Below, one piece after another: positions 35,023 to 44,868 of a DNA stretch of 64,000 nucleotides. Source of the stretch: Dulcicalothrix desertica PCC 7102 (GTDB taxonomy: Bacteria > Cyanobacteriota > Cyanobacteriia > Cyanobacteriales > Nostocaceae); assembly GCF_003991905.1 (NCBI RefSeq), contig NZ_RSCL01000021.1:46638-110637 (forward strand), given 5' to 3'. A program made the translations under genes and the position numbers. The notes beneath the pieces were generated by a model. The model saw nothing but the letters and a program-made list of their open reading frames with translations. It was not told the DNA's origin and searched no databases. How positions within the stretch are numbered: the stretch's first letter is position 1; each line of letters begins with the position of its first letter.

Positions 35023-38000
35023 TTATATTCTCTGGCGCCTAATCAATTGACTAAACAATCCTGGTTGTTGTGCTAGTTGATCGAAGTTACCTTGTTGGAC
35101 TAATTTACCGTTTTGGAGGACATATATTTTATCAGCGTTGCGTATTGTGCTGAGACGGTGTGCTACTACTATACGGGTAACGTTGAGTTTTTCTAAGCTT
35201 TCGCTGACTATTGCTTGGGTTCTGTTATCGAGTGCGCTGGTTGCTTCGTCGAATAGTAATATGCGTGGACGTAATGCTAATGCACGGGCAATAAGTAGTC
35301 TTTGTCGTTGTCCACCCGATAAGTTTGTTCCTCCTTCACTGACTACGGTGTGCATTTTCATTGGCATTGAGTTTATATCGTCTGCTAAACCTGCCATTTG
35401 TGCTGCTTCCCATGCTTCTTCCATTGATAAAACAGCATTACTCGAAATGTTCTCAAATATAGAAGCGGACATTAAGCGACTGTTTTGTAATACTACCCCT
35501 AACTGGCGCCTTACTGCATTGATATCTAAACCAGCTAAGTCTTGTCCATCTAAGTACAAACTTCCTGATTCTGGAGCGTCAAACCCTAATAATAATCTAA
35601 ATAATGTTGATTTACCGCTGCCACTTGGACCGACTAGTGCTATAAATTCTCCTGGGTCTGCTTTGATGGAGACATCATCAAGCGTTAATGGTCCATCGTT
35701 ACGGTAGCGAAATACAATGTTTTTAATATCTATTTTTCCTGATAACCTACCTGGGTCTGCTTTTGTTGTGTCTACTTCGGGAGTTGCTTTGAGTATTGGT
35801 TGCGCGCGTTCCCATAATGGTAGTGTTTCTAATATATCTACTACAGTGGTGCTTAAACTGGTGGCGCCGCTAATAAATGTTCCAAATGCAGCGTTAAATG
35901 CTAAAAAAGTACCTGTGGAGAAACTACCATTAGCTTGTGATGAAGCAAGTAAGCTGGTTGCACATCCAAACATAACAGCAGGAGTTAAGGCAGAAAGTAT
36001 ATTATTAACTACTACTAAGTTATCTTCGATACTTTGCGATGCCATCGTTAATTGTAATTGATGGCGATATTGACTACCCCAGTAAGCAAATGCTCTAGCT
36101 TCAGCTCCAGCAGTGCGAAATTTTGATACACCCCCAATAATTTGCACCATCATCCCAAATAGTTTACCTTGTTGGTTTAATAGTGGACGGACTTTTTTAA
36201 TGGTAAGAACACCAGAAATAATGGTAACTACAACGTTGACTAAAGCTACAAGTGTGGCAACGAGTGCTAGTGGAATGCTGTAGTAAAATAGTAATCCGAG
36301 GTTGAGTAGAGAGAATACACTCGAAAAAAAGCTTTTGAGTAAAGTATTGCTAAGTTTTTGACGAATTTGAGTGATTACAGAAACCCGTGCGCTTAAATCA
36401 CCTATTGAGAATGCACGAAAAAACGATGGTTTGAGTTTTAATAATCTATCCCATACTGCTGCTTGGGTGGTAGTATCGGCGTAAGTTTCCAACCGCATTA
36501 ATGCAAAACCCTGTGTGAGTTGGAATAATGTGGCGCCTATTGTAGTTGCAACCAAACCTAAAGCAAGCTGAAATAATAGTGATTTATCACCACCCCCACT
36601 AGGTATAGCTTGGTCGATAATAAGTGCTGTTGCTTGTGGCGTCACCATACCGAGTAAAGTAGTTGCAATACCACCAAGCAAAATTGTCAGCATCTCCTTA
36701 GAACGTCCATACAGAGCAAATTTCATCAAAGACAGAAAATTTTGCGTTTCTGGTAACGGACGATAGAAAGTGTAAGCAACAGGTGATAACGTTGCAGCAA
36801 TTTTTTGATTACATGGCAAACGTTTTTGTAAAACGGGGTCAATTATTTCATAGCGACTTTCAGAAACAGGTAACAAAGCAATAGGACGATTATCTTCTAA
36901 TTTATATGCAACGAGCGGTCCACTATCTTGCTTCCACCACTCACCTTGTAGTGTAATGCGACGAACGCGGATATGGGAAGCGCGCGCAATAGCGTCGAGT
37001 GGGTCGCGTACTCGTTGTAAATCTTCAGAAGAAGCTGGAGGGTTAATAGTAATACCCAACACTCTCCCAACTATACCCGCAGAAAACAGCAAAGATTTTA
37101 CATGCAACTTCTCTGCATCTTCGGTACTTATAGGCGCCGCAGGTACGACTTTTGCTTTTTCAGGTTCAAATATACTAGCAAATTCCGATAAAGTGCTAGC
37201 TATTGCTTGATTATTTAACCTTTCGCGTTCTTTTGCGCGCGCTAGCTCAAAGAGTGTTTCTTGATGTTCGACTTGACTTATTGCTTGCAGTACAAAACTT
37301 TGTAGCTCGTGTAAACCGTTGAGTAAGAACTGAGAATCTAGATATAACCCTCCTTCATTTTCTGTTATACAAGCTGAGTCAATTTCCACTATAGACTCGC
37401 GTGCTTGTAACCATAAATTTTTCTCTAAAGGAATTCTGCCTGTATATGGAGTAATTTCTAAATTATCTAACCCTAGTAAATTAGCTTGTCCTTGTAATAC
37501 TTTTACCCAAATTACTTTTTCATACGGTGGTTGAAATACTTCACCCTCTCCGAATACGGCACATCCCGGCGCCTGTGATGGTGTTGGCAATTTAGATGAT
37601 GTAATCGTCGATACTGACGTTCCTAGAATATTTACCCATCGTTCAATTAATTGAATTGCTGGAATTTGTTTATTTCTATAAAGATTTATATTAGTATTTT
37701 GATTAATGTTACGATTAATGATATTAATATCTCGTTTAATTAAATCGCAAAACTCTGATTTAGAAATTCGTACAAGCTCACTCTCTTCTAAACTCACAGC
37801 CAAAATTTGATGCTGTCCATTTAATGAGCATGTCGCCGAAAACATTGCCTCACCAGCTTTGACTGTAGATAAATAACGGCGCCGACCTTTCGGTGTACCA
37901 TGTTCTACACTTATAGCAAACAATGCTAAGGCGCCGGACTTTACTAGCCAAACGGCGCCAGGGTTGTCAAGTAACAACGGCTCGTTGCTTTTAAAGGAAT

Positions 38001-38052
38001 AAACTTCACCATAATCATTTATATCGATATTATGTTTATGTTCTGCCAGCAT
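35023..38052 (-). CDS. NHLP-type bacteriocin export ABC transporter, permease/ATPase subunit
   Basis: About 1009 residues; the ATG at 38052 lies nine bases after AAAGGAG, while one at 38061 is directly adjacent to it. The N-terminal 300 residues contain a cyclic-nucleotide-binding-like beta domain (GAVWLVKSGALALF, LSTVKAGEAMF). The permease has six membrane helices (about 440-730), and the ATPase has Walker A GPSGSGKST, signature LSGGQRQRL, Walker B ILLFDEATSALD and the H-loop VAHRLST. This domain order is that of the NHLP/nitrile-hydratase-leader peptide exporter subunit without the C39 peptidase. Its peptidase partner is at 53326-55527, 15 kb away rather than adjacent. Confidence 0.88.
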   Translation of the reverse strand: MLAEHKHNIDINDYGEVYSFKSNEPLLLDNPGAVWLVKSGALALFAISVEHGTPKGRRRYLSTVKAGEAMFSATCSLNGQHQILAVSLEESELVRISKSEFCDLIKRDINIINRNINQNTNINLYRNKQIPAIQLIERWVNILGTSVSTITSSKLPTPSQAPGCAVFGEGEVFQPPYEKVIWVKVLQGQANLLGLDNLEITPYTGRIPLEKNLWLQARESIVEIDSACITENEGGLYLDSQFLLNGLHELQSFVLQAISQVEHQETLFELARAKERERLNNQAIASTLSEFASIFEPEKAKVVPAAPISTEDAEKLHVKSLLFSAGIVGRVLGITINPPASSEDLQRVRDPLDAIARASHIRVRRITLQGEWWKQDSGPLVAYKLEDNRPIALLPVSESRYEIIDPVLQKRLPCNQKIAATLSPVAYTFYRPLPETQNFLSLMKFALYGRSKEMLTILLGGIATTLLGMVTPQATALIIDQAIPSGGGDKSLLFQLALGLVATTIGATLFQLTQGFALMRLETYADTTTQAAVWDRLLKLKPSFFRAFSIGDLSARVSVITQIRQKLSNTLLKSFFSSVFSLLNLGLLFYYSIPLALVATLVALVNVVVTIISGVLTIKKVRPLLNQQGKLFGMMVQIIGGVSKFRTAGAEARAFAYWGSQYRHQLQLTMASQSIEDNLVVVNNILSALTPAVMFGCATSLLASSQANGSFSTGTFLAFNAAFGTFISGATSLSTTVVDILETLPLWERAQPILKATPEVDTTKADPGRLSGKIDIKNIVFRYRNDGPLTLDDVSIKADPGEFIALVGPSGSGKSTLFRLLLGFDAPESGSLYLDGQDLAGLDINAVRRQLGVVLQNSRLMSASIFENISSNAVLSMEEAWEAAQMAGLADDINSMPMKMHTVVSEGGTNLSGGQRQRLLIARALALRPRILLFDEATSALDNRTQAIVSESLEKLNVTRIVVAHRLSTIRNADKIYVLQNGKLVQQGNFDQLAQQPGLFSQLIRRQRI

Positions 38053-38287
38053 TCCTAACATCTCCTTTCCAGTAGTAGCGCGCGTTCAACCGCCCTTTGC
38101 TGCTTTTATATCAGCAGAACGTACTGAACGGTTGCTGTTTACTACTATTTCTGGCGAGCAAGAACATATGCATAACCCGTTTGCCTATGAAAACCTTATG
38201 AGTACCAAAAAATGAATGATCTTGCGGTGTCATGAGTCGCGAACGTTAACGCAGTTTTCCCGTTATCGAAGATATCCCGAAGGGTAG

Positions 38288-38560
38288 GGTAGCATCTCAG
38301 AGCGTAACTTAAACATAGTTTTCCCGCAAAGTGGGAGATTTGAAGCGAATGTTGTTAGCGACTTAAAACTTGGTGCTGTATCATTTACTCATGCGGAGGG
38401 ACGCGCTCTTGCCAAGCTAGCAAATGAAATGAAAGTTAGAAATATAACTGGGGGAGAAGCAACTTTATACGTAGATAAACCACTGTGTAACTATTGTCAA
38501 AAAGTAGTATTTAGTATTACAAGGCAGTATAATGTAAAACTAACAATAATTTCTCCATAA
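38288..38560 (+). pseudogene. Orphan deaminase toxin tip (nucleic-acid deaminase-like)
   Basis: A 90-codon open frame after a stop, with no start codon. It reads LKLGAVSFTHAEGRALAKLA, then GGEATLYVDKPLCNYCQKVV, and ends at TAA 38560. HAE and CxxC are the zinc-binding signature of cytidine-deaminase-fold toxins (SCP1.201-like) that end polymorphic toxins. The N-terminal delivery part is missing, so this is a toxin tip left by rearrangement. A candidate immunity gene follows 31 bases later. Confidence 0.7.
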
Positions 38561-38591
38561 CGATTAAAATTTAATTACGAGGATAAATCAT

Positions 38592-39049
38592 ATGACTATA
38601 TTTAGTAGCAATATTAATCAATTGAATTCAAAAGTTAACCTTTTTCTAGAAGAATTGGATACAATCGCTTGGTTTAAAAATGTTGGTAAATCTATACATA
38701 GCCATAAGTTAAACAATTATTTTCTTGGGATGATGCTTGGTCACATCTACAAAACGAGAATTGGATAAATGCTTCATTCCATAATCATATAGATAGTATG
38801 AATCCTGTTTGGGATATTGCTTATGATAAAGCATTGCAAGCTGTATCCAAATCAATTTACTGTCACGAGCTTGAAGAAGGAATAAGTGTGGCTGATGCAG
38901 TAGCCTATGATGTTGCTGCTGCTGCTGTAGAAATTGTAACAGGCAGTTCTGATACTTTTTTTACTAATCTAATAGAATGGTATCGATTAGGACATTGGCC
39001 TTGCGGTTGGGATGGACAGTACCCAGAAGGTAAATTAATTGTTTATTAA
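38592..39049 (+). pseudogene. Candidate immunity protein gene, frameshifted
   Basis: The frame opens MTIFSSNINQLNSKVNLFLE and after ANNYF-like residues (NNYFLGMM) stops near 38766. The coherent continuation starts in another frame at about 38724 with SWDDAWSHLQNENW, then MNPVWDIAYDKALQAVSKSI, and ends LIVY at 39049. Joining them needs one base near 38724. The combined protein of about 150 residues lies right after the deaminase tip, as immunity genes do. No named immunity family recognised. Confidence 0.65.
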
Positions 39050-39204
39050 AGGAACTGGCGCCTAAGAGTTGTGCAAACAATGCTTATGCACTACGCTTGT
39101 TGCTAAAATACTGCTTAAATACTTTATTTTGGTGTTGTTTTCCAATCGTGATGCTATTCAATAGTATAAAACAATGACACGGATTTCATTAACCAAATAA
39201 TAAA

Positions 39205-39507
39205 TTATTCCAAATTTGCTAGTAAATCTGAAATATCCTCATAGTCATAAGGAGGACGTTTTCTTATCGCTAAAACAGCTACTTGCTGAAACTCTTCGTC
39301 AATTGCATAAATTACTCGCCACATACTAAGACGAATCCGCCTAATTTCCCAATCAGTATCGACTTCTTCCAAATCTAATTCAATGCTATTGTAAGGACGT
39401 GGTTCTTTTGCCAAAGAATCAATCAAACTCTTCATTCTTTGCCGAATATTCCCTGGCAGTGCTTTTCGCTCATCATAAACGGTAGCTTGCAACCTAACAC
39501 GATACAT
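39205..39507 (-). CDS. RelE/ParE-type toxin
   Basis: 100 residues. The RelE-like fold pattern is there: strand MYRVRLQATVYDE, helix LPGNIRQRMKSLIDSLAKE, strand DWEIRRIRLSMWRVIYAIDEE, and strand VAVLAIRKRPPYDYE. Arg and Lys residues near the C-terminus would contact mRNA. The antitoxin gene ends ten bases upstream, so the order is antitoxin then toxin. Such toxins act as ribosome-dependent mRNA interferases or gyrase poisons. Confidence 0.85.
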   Translation of the reverse strand: MYRVRLQATVYDERKALPGNIRQRMKSLIDSLAKEPRPYNSIELDLEEVDTDWEIRRIRLSMWRVIYAIDEEFQQVAVLAIRKRPPYDYEDISDLLANLE

Positions 39508-39517
39508 CAGCTAAACC

Positions 39518-39757
39518 TTAATCCTCGTCCCATTGTTCTTTAACTGCATCCCAATCAAGCCACTCTTCACTAGCAGAACCAGAGCGCAGTTGCTTCAACT
39601 GGGGGATAGCAGCTTTAACAATTGCTGCATCTTCTTGCTTCTCTACCCAATCAAGCAAAGTTTCCCAAGATGCCATACTTAGCTGTACAGCTACCCGTTG
39701 ACCATGTGCATCTACCAAAAAATTAGCAGATTTTAAAGCTTTCAAAACATCTGTCAT
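39518..39757 (-). CDS. Antitoxin of the RelE-type pair
   Basis: 79 residues. A beta-strand-containing N-terminus (NFLVDAHGQRVAVQLSMASWETLLDWVEKQED) resembles the Phd/RelB-like DNA-binding antitoxins, and the C-terminal half is acidic (SEEWLDWDAVKEQWDED). It ends in WDED-type acidic-aromatic residues that would bind the toxin. It is the first gene of the operon with the RelE-like toxin. Confidence 0.8.
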   Translation of the reverse strand: MTDVLKALKSANFLVDAHGQRVAVQLSMASWETLLDWVEKQEDAAIVKAAIPQLKQLRSGSASEEWLDWDAVKEQWDED

Positions 39758-39869
39758 TAGTTTAGCGTATAGAGACTTTATCTTATTCTAAAACTTTTTT
39801 CTCTTGTACTCGCGGCTTAACTTGCTTGCCAAGTGTATGAAAGTAACAAAAAATTACATTCGCACTTAG

Positions 39870-39996
39870 GGACTTCCAATTAAATAAATACCCAAAATTG
39901 TCTTGTGGGGTGGGCGTCCCCGCCCGCCCGCGTCTGGAACGGGCGAGGACGCCCATTCTACAATATGGAGATGGAGAATTAAATTTTTGGAAGTCC
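39870..39996. mobile_element. MITE carrying the GGGCATCC hairpin
   Basis: GGACTTCCAA (39870-39879) and TTGGAAGTCC (39987-39996) are terminal inverted repeats extended by AT-rich arms (AATTAAAT / AATTAAATTTTT). The interior is the CTTGTGG..GGGCGTCC..GGACGCCC..CTACAA hairpin. It is the most complete member of this element in the window; 26183 and 53246 are copies lacking the left end. Confidence 0.75.
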
Positions 39997-40200
39997 ATTA
40001 ACAACAGTCCGAGTAGTGCGAGTTGGCATTTACACTTAAGGCGCCATGCTTACGCGATATTACTATAAGCTTTAACTGTAGCTATTAGGACGGCGCCTTA
40101 ACTATGATGTACCATTCTCTACAACAGTTCTACTTGCATATTTACTGTACCTTAACCATGAAGGTAAAATAATTACATCTGGAACACCCAGGAGAGAATT

Positions 40201-41149
40201 ATGGCATCAGGAATAATGGTTGCAGGTAAGTGGATAACCGATGGTAACGAGCGCACTCAAAACGGTGAGTTCCATGAGATACCAACAACATTTCGCCATT
40301 ACATAACCGCAGATGGTTCTAGTGGGTTTAAAGCAGAAGCAGGACGCTATCACCTTTACGTTGCCGCTTCTTGTCCGAATGGCACATCGCACTTTAATTA
40401 TGCATGAAATTAAAGGACTGCATGATGCTATCTCAGTTTCTATTGTCGATCCGATTATGAGCGATAAAGGCTGGATGTTTTCTCAAGCACCAGGAACCAT
40501 TCCTGACTCAGTAAATAACGCTCAATATTTGCAAGAAATCTATCTCAAAGCTAATTCCAAGTATACGGGACGAGTCACTGTTCCGGTATTGTGGGATAAA
40601 CAAACTCAAACCATCGTTAACAATGAATCTCGCGAAATTATGCGGATGTTTGATATCGAGTTTGCTTCCTTAGCAACGCAGAAAATAGACTTATACCCAC
40701 AGGACTTGCAACGGCAGGTTGATGAAACTATAGATGCAATTTATACACCAATTAATGCTGGGGTATATCGCGCGGGATTTGCGACTTCGCAAGTAGCTTA
40801 CGAAGAAGCAGTGACAGAACTTTTCGAGAGTTTAGATAAATGGGAAATTATTCTTAGCAAGCAGCGTTATTTATGCGGTAATTCCCTTACAGAAGCCGAT
40901 ATTTGCATGTTCGCAACATTGTATCGTTTTGACACAGTATACTACGGTCACTTTAAATGCAATTTGCGACGAATTCTCGATTATCCCAACCTCTGGAAGT
41001 ATTTAAAAGACCTATATCAACTTCCTGAGTTTAAAGCCACCTGTAATCTCGACCATATCAAACGTGGCTATTATATGAGTATGACCGATATTAACCCCAA
41101 TCGAATTGTACCTAAAGGACCTATCGTTGATTTTGATATTAAAAAATAA
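40201..41149 (+). pseudogene. Glutathionyl-hydroquinone reductase-like GST, frameshifted
   Basis: The N-terminal frame from ATG 40201 reaches Cys58 in ASCP, the catalytic cysteine of Xi-class glutathione transferases, then runs into a stop at 40407. The rest resumes one frame away at about 40380 (MAHRTLIMHEIKGLHDAIS) and continues to 41149 with IVDPIMSDKGWMF, VPVLWDKQT, IVNNESREIMRMF and LTEADICMF, typical of S-glutathionyl-hydroquinone reductases. One extra base between 40375 and 40381 splits it. Full length would be about 315 residues, the family norm. A sequencing error is possible. Confidence 0.85.
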
Positions 41150-41202
41150 GGTTAGTCTCCTGGCAAATAGAAAGATAAATGAGTTTTATAGACATTATGT
41201 AT

Positions 41203-41231
41203 GTTGGGTTGCGCGTAAGCAAAGCCAACCT
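41203..41231. repeat. Partial GTTGGGT repeat
   Basis: GTTGGGTTGCGCGTAAGCAAAGCCAACC, a short degenerate copy of the repeat at 141-190, at the end of the hemagglutinin-like gene. Confidence 0.5.
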
Positions 41232-42864
41232 ACGAACATGTGGGAGTTACTGGACGTGTGGAGGGTGTAAAGTTAGGCGCCATTGCTACAAGTTCTATAT
41301 TGCCATCTAGACTTTTAATCCAACCTTGTGCTTCTAATATAGGAGGTTGTGATGATTGTACATTTGATACCTTAGCTGTGCCATTTCCTTCTAATGTAGC
41401 AATAGAACTAAGCTTAGTTGTACCTGGCATTAGTTCAAGAGGACTTGGTGGTAAGCTACCACGTCCAGTAACTGTAAATTCTCCTAAAGGTTTGTCACCT
41501 GGGTTTCTAGGACAAATTTGAGCGACCCGTCTTGTTGCGTCTACGACTTCTTCGGGTAGTTCAATAATTGCTTGTGTGGGGTCTATATCTGGTTGAGCAA
41601 TATTAATTTGTCCTTGTACTCCTAGTAGGGGACTTGCTGTGATGTCACTTTGCGATATTGGAAAAATAGCTGGTTTGATGCCAAATAATCCTTGAGTTCT
41701 AATATCTATATTTCCACCTCGTCCTTCAAATGCATTGGCGCGAATATCACTGTCTTCTTTAGCAACTGCTACAATTGCATTTGTATTAATTCTAATATTA
41801 CCTCCTTGGGCACGGTTATTTGCACTAGCATTAATTTGGCTACCGTTCCGCAATAGTAATATATCTAAGTCACGCAAGTTAATTTCGGCGCCAGTTTGCT
41901 GATTCTCTAATCCTGTTTCTGCTGTTAATCTGCCTCTATTAAGTCTAATAAAGTTGGCATTAATATCTAGTGTACCTGCTCTACCTTCAGGACTGCTAAC
42001 ACTGACACGAGAATCCTCGGTAACGTTCAAGGTTTTTGTCTTCATTACTAAATTACCTGCATTGCCTCTATTTGTTGCTTCCACTGATAATTCACTTTGC
42101 CCTCTCAAATTTACTGTGGTCGCGTTAACACCTAAATTACCTGCTGTTCCATTGGGTTGAGTTGCACGCGCGGTAATCAAACTATTATTATTTAATAAAA
42201 GTGTTTGTATATTTAACGCAATATCACCACCGTTTGCTTGTGAGTCAGTCGAAGCTGTTATTTGTGCGTTATCTAAAACTTGTAATTGTGGTGTAGTGAC
42301 AAATAAATTTCCAGCAGTCCCAGTACCAGTAGTGCGAGTTGATAGCTGACTACTGTTAATATTATATATAGATGTACCGATAACCTCGACTGCTTGCGAT
42401 GAATTTACTGTTAAGGCGCCACCTCTCCCTGAACTTTGCACAACTTCTGTTGATACAATTCCACCATCACGAATACTCAAACGTGGTGTATTGATATTAA
42501 GATTACCTGCATTTCCTGAACTTTCGGCGCGCGCTGTCAATAAGCTGGGTGCAAAAATACTATTTGCTGACACTCCAACAACTTCTACAAATTCAGACGC
42601 ATTGATATTTAAATTACCTCCTTTTCCACTCTTAAGGATTTTTTTCTGCGGAGGATTGAGTACACCAACTTGGTATGCAGTATTTTTTTTGTAAAGTTTT
42701 GCTCCACCAAACTTAGAGATAAAAGCAATATAGGATGGTGGTAATAATGAACAAAAATCAGGTGATATAGTTTTCTTTATATCTAGTTTTCCTTTCTCTG
42801 TTTCTACAACATGAAATTTAAGGGTTTGAATTTCATTAATCTCTTTCTCTAACCATTCGTACAT
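41230..42864 (-). CDS. SUKH-like N-terminus joined to filamentous-hemagglutinin C-terminus
   Basis: 544 residues. Residues about 1-75 look like an SMI1/KNR4 (SUKH) immunity-type domain (LPPSYIAFISKFGGAKLY), with no signal peptide. From about 80 the protein changes to filamentous-hemagglutinin/S-layer-like beta-helix repeats: NLNINASEFVEVVGVSANSI, GNAGNLNINTPRLSIRDGG, GGDIALNIQTLLLNNNSLIT, and a tail with GSLPPSPLEL and IVAQGW-like segments. Two-partner-secreted exoproteins always have an N-terminal TPS domain and signal, which are missing, so this is a hemagglutinin C-terminus fused to unrelated coding sequence by rearrangement. It may be non-functional. Confidence 0.8.
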   Translation of the reverse strand: MYEWLEKEINEIQTLKFHVVETEKGKLDIKKTISPDFCSLLPPSYIAFISKFGGAKLYKKNTAYQVGVLNPPQKKILKSGKGGNLNINASEFVEVVGVSANSIFAPSLLTARAESSGNAGNLNINTPRLSIRDGGIVSTEVVQSSGRGGALTVNSSQAVEVIGTSIYNINSSQLSTRTTGTGTAGNLFVTTPQLQVLDNAQITASTDSQANGGDIALNIQTLLLNNNSLITARATQPNGTAGNLGVNATTVNLRGQSELSVEATNRGNAGNLVMKTKTLNVTEDSRVSVSSPEGRAGTLDINANFIRLNRGRLTAETGLENQQTGAEINLRDLDILLLRNGSQINASANNRAQGGNIRINTNAIVAVAKEDSDIRANAFEGRGGNIDIRTQGLFGIKPAIFPISQSDITASPLLGVQGQINIAQPDIDPTQAIIELPEEVVDATRRVAQICPRNPGDKPLGEFTVTGRGSLPPSPLELMPGTTKLSSIATLEGNGTAKVSNVQSSQPPILEAQGWIKSLDGNIELVAMAPNFTPSTRPVTPTCS

Positions 42865-42951
42865 TGTTCTATCGCCTCCTTACCTGATATTGGTTAACTA
42901 ACAAATAACACAAAAAAACGGTATGGGTTCGCCTTTAATCAAAAATAATGT

Positions 42952-43194
42952 TCACTCATTGGTAGTCTTTCTTCTTTTACCAAACCTTTGTTGGTCTGTT
43001 TCTCCCGTAACGGGGTCTGGAATCATGTGTTCAGTATTGGGGTCGCCAAATGCTGGTTCGACAAACATCGGATCACCACCATCAGCTAAAGGTCTTGGAT
43101 GGGATGCCCGTGCAAATTTACCAGTGACAGGGTCGATAGGCCAAGGTTCTCCATTTCTTTGTTCCCATCGTCTTTGTGTTTTTGTGGTTAACAT
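42952..43194 (-). CDS. Small hydrophilic protein, unknown
   Basis: 80 residues from the ATG at 43194 (another ATG lies six codons upstream). Polar, Pro/Gly/Asp-rich: RRWEQRNGEPWPIDPVTGKF and DPVTGETDQQRFGKRRK, with two near-identical DPVTG turns. It has no membrane segment or Cys and is probably disordered. It sits between the Rieske oxidoreductase and the hemagglutinin-like gene on the same strand. No family recognised. Confidence 0.5.
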   Translation of the reverse strand: MLTTKTQRRWEQRNGEPWPIDPVTGKFARASHPRPLADGGDPMFVEPAFGDPNTEHMIPDPVTGETDQQRFGKRRKTTNE

Positions 43195-43235
43195 AATTAC
43201 ATACCACTGCACAGGCGCCTTGGCCCGTGCTACAA

Positions 43236-44828
43236 CTATCCAGCTTGTCCAATTAAATCGAAATTACCTTGACGTAAAGTGTCAGGGTGTGGCATTTTAT
43301 TTAAGCGCATTAATTCGGTAATAGCTGCGGTTTCGGTGTCGCGTTTGCTACTGGCTGCTGCTAACACTTGATTGTCTTTTACATAGAAAACAATAAATTC
43401 ACGTTTTTGTAAATCTCCATCAACAATAATTTCGTCCCATTCTTTAGCATGTCCTACATAGCGCAAAGGGAAATCAAACTGCATTGTCCAAAATACGGGA
43501 ACGGTTTGAAATCTTACTGATTTACCTAACATGTTGTGTGCGGCAATTCTTCCTTGCTGTGCGGCAATTCTCCAGTGTTCAACGCGCGTATCTTTACCTG
43601 TACGCCTATCTGGGAACCGTGCGATATCTCCTGCTGCATACAAATCTTCAATACCTTCAGCAGTACATAAAAGGTGTTCATTAACAGGTATGCTTTTATC
43701 TTGATTTAAATCTATACCTTCGAGAAAGTCAGTAGCTGGTTGTACACCAATACCCACAACTAGCATATCAGTGGGTATTCGCTCTTGGTTGTCTAATATT
43801 ACTGCTTCAACTGTATCATTACCTTCAACACGAGTTACTTTTCTGCCAGTTTTAAAAGTTACACCGTTATCTTCATGTACTTGCTTAAATATTTGTCCTA
43901 TTTCTTCACCTAAGATTTTCTTAAATGGTATCGAATCAGGTGATATGACTGTTACTTTTACACCACGTTGCGTTAAGCTCGAAGCTGCTTCCATTCCAAT
44001 AAAGCTTGAACCAATTACAACTGCATGACTTGCTCTTGATGCTGCTGTTAATATACTTTCTGTGTCGGTAGCGCTACGTAAAGTAAATATATTTTTTAAA
44101 TCGGCGCCATCCACATCTAACTGACGCGCTTTACCACCTGTAGCTACAAGTAAAGCATCATAATTAAGACTTTCCCCATCAGCAAATGTTACAGTTTTAG
44201 CTTTTGCATCGACATGTACTACTTGTTTATTTAATAAAACTTTAATATTATGTTCTTGATAAAACTCAGGCGCCCTCAGAGGTAATTGCTCTTTATTAAC
44301 CTTACCAGTAAAATAATCTTTACTCAAGCAGGTACGGTCATAAGGTATTTGGTCTTCTTGCGTAACCATAACAACACGCCCTTGAAAACCTTCTACTCTC
44401 AATGTTTCTGCTGCATGGGCGCCTGCTGCTCCTGCTCCTAATATTATAAATGTACGTTTATCTATTTCAGAATTATACTCAGCCATTGCTCTAGTTCTAG
44501 TTTGTGAGCATGATTGAGGTATAGTAACAATTACATCTTCATTTTCTACATGCACAGAATAACAAGGTAAAGAATCTAACCCTGGTGGTTCTTGTTGGTC
44601 GCCTGTGTCTATTTGAAAATAAGCGTTGTGCCAAGGACAAATAATGTGATTTCCACTTAAAATACCATCTGCCAATGGTGCTTGATAATGCGTACAATAG
44701 GCGCCGATAGCATAATATTCTCCATTTGAACGCACTAGTAGTATATCAGTTTCGTTTACAGTTACTTGTCGCTTTTCTCCATCTTGTAAGTCATTTACCT
44801 TTGCGACTACTGCTTCGTTTTTCTGCAT
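43236..44828 (-). CDS. Rieske [2Fe-2S] / AIF-like FAD-dependent oxidoreductase
   Basis: 530 residues from the ATG at 44828. The first 100 residues are a Rieske domain with cluster ligands Cys45/His47 (CTHYQAPL) and Cys64/His67 (CPWHNAYF). The rest is a pyridine-nucleotide-disulfide oxidoreductase: FAD-binding IILGAGAAGAHAAETLR, NADH-binding AVVIGSSFIGMEAASSL, the LVVGIGVQPATDF and LYAAGDIARFPD segments, and a reductase C-terminus. The arrangement is that of apoptosis-inducing-factor-like or assimilatory ferredoxin-type reductases. It would pass electrons from NAD(P)H through FAD to the Rieske cluster. The partner is unknown. Confidence 0.9.
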   Translation of the reverse strand: MQKNEAVVAKVNDLQDGEKRQVTVNETDILLVRSNGEYYAIGAYCTHYQAPLADGILSGNHIICPWHNAYFQIDTGDQQEPPGLDSLPCYSVHVENEDVIVTIPQSCSQTRTRAMAEYNSEIDKRTFIILGAGAAGAHAAETLRVEGFQGRVVMVTQEDQIPYDRTCLSKDYFTGKVNKEQLPLRAPEFYQEHNIKVLLNKQVVHVDAKAKTVTFADGESLNYDALLVATGGKARQLDVDGADLKNIFTLRSATDTESILTAASRASHAVVIGSSFIGMEAASSLTQRGVKVTVISPDSIPFKKILGEEIGQIFKQVHEDNGVTFKTGRKVTRVEGNDTVEAVILDNQERIPTDMLVVGIGVQPATDFLEGIDLNQDKSIPVNEHLLCTAEGIEDLYAAGDIARFPDRRTGKDTRVEHWRIAAQQGRIAAHNMLGKSVRFQTVPVFWTMQFDFPLRYVGHAKEWDEIIVDGDLQKREFIVFYVKDNQVLAAASSKRDTETAAITELMRLNKMPHPDTLRQGNFDLIGQAG

Positions 44829-44868
44829 AACGTTTCGATATTGTTTAATTACATTTACACAACAAAAT

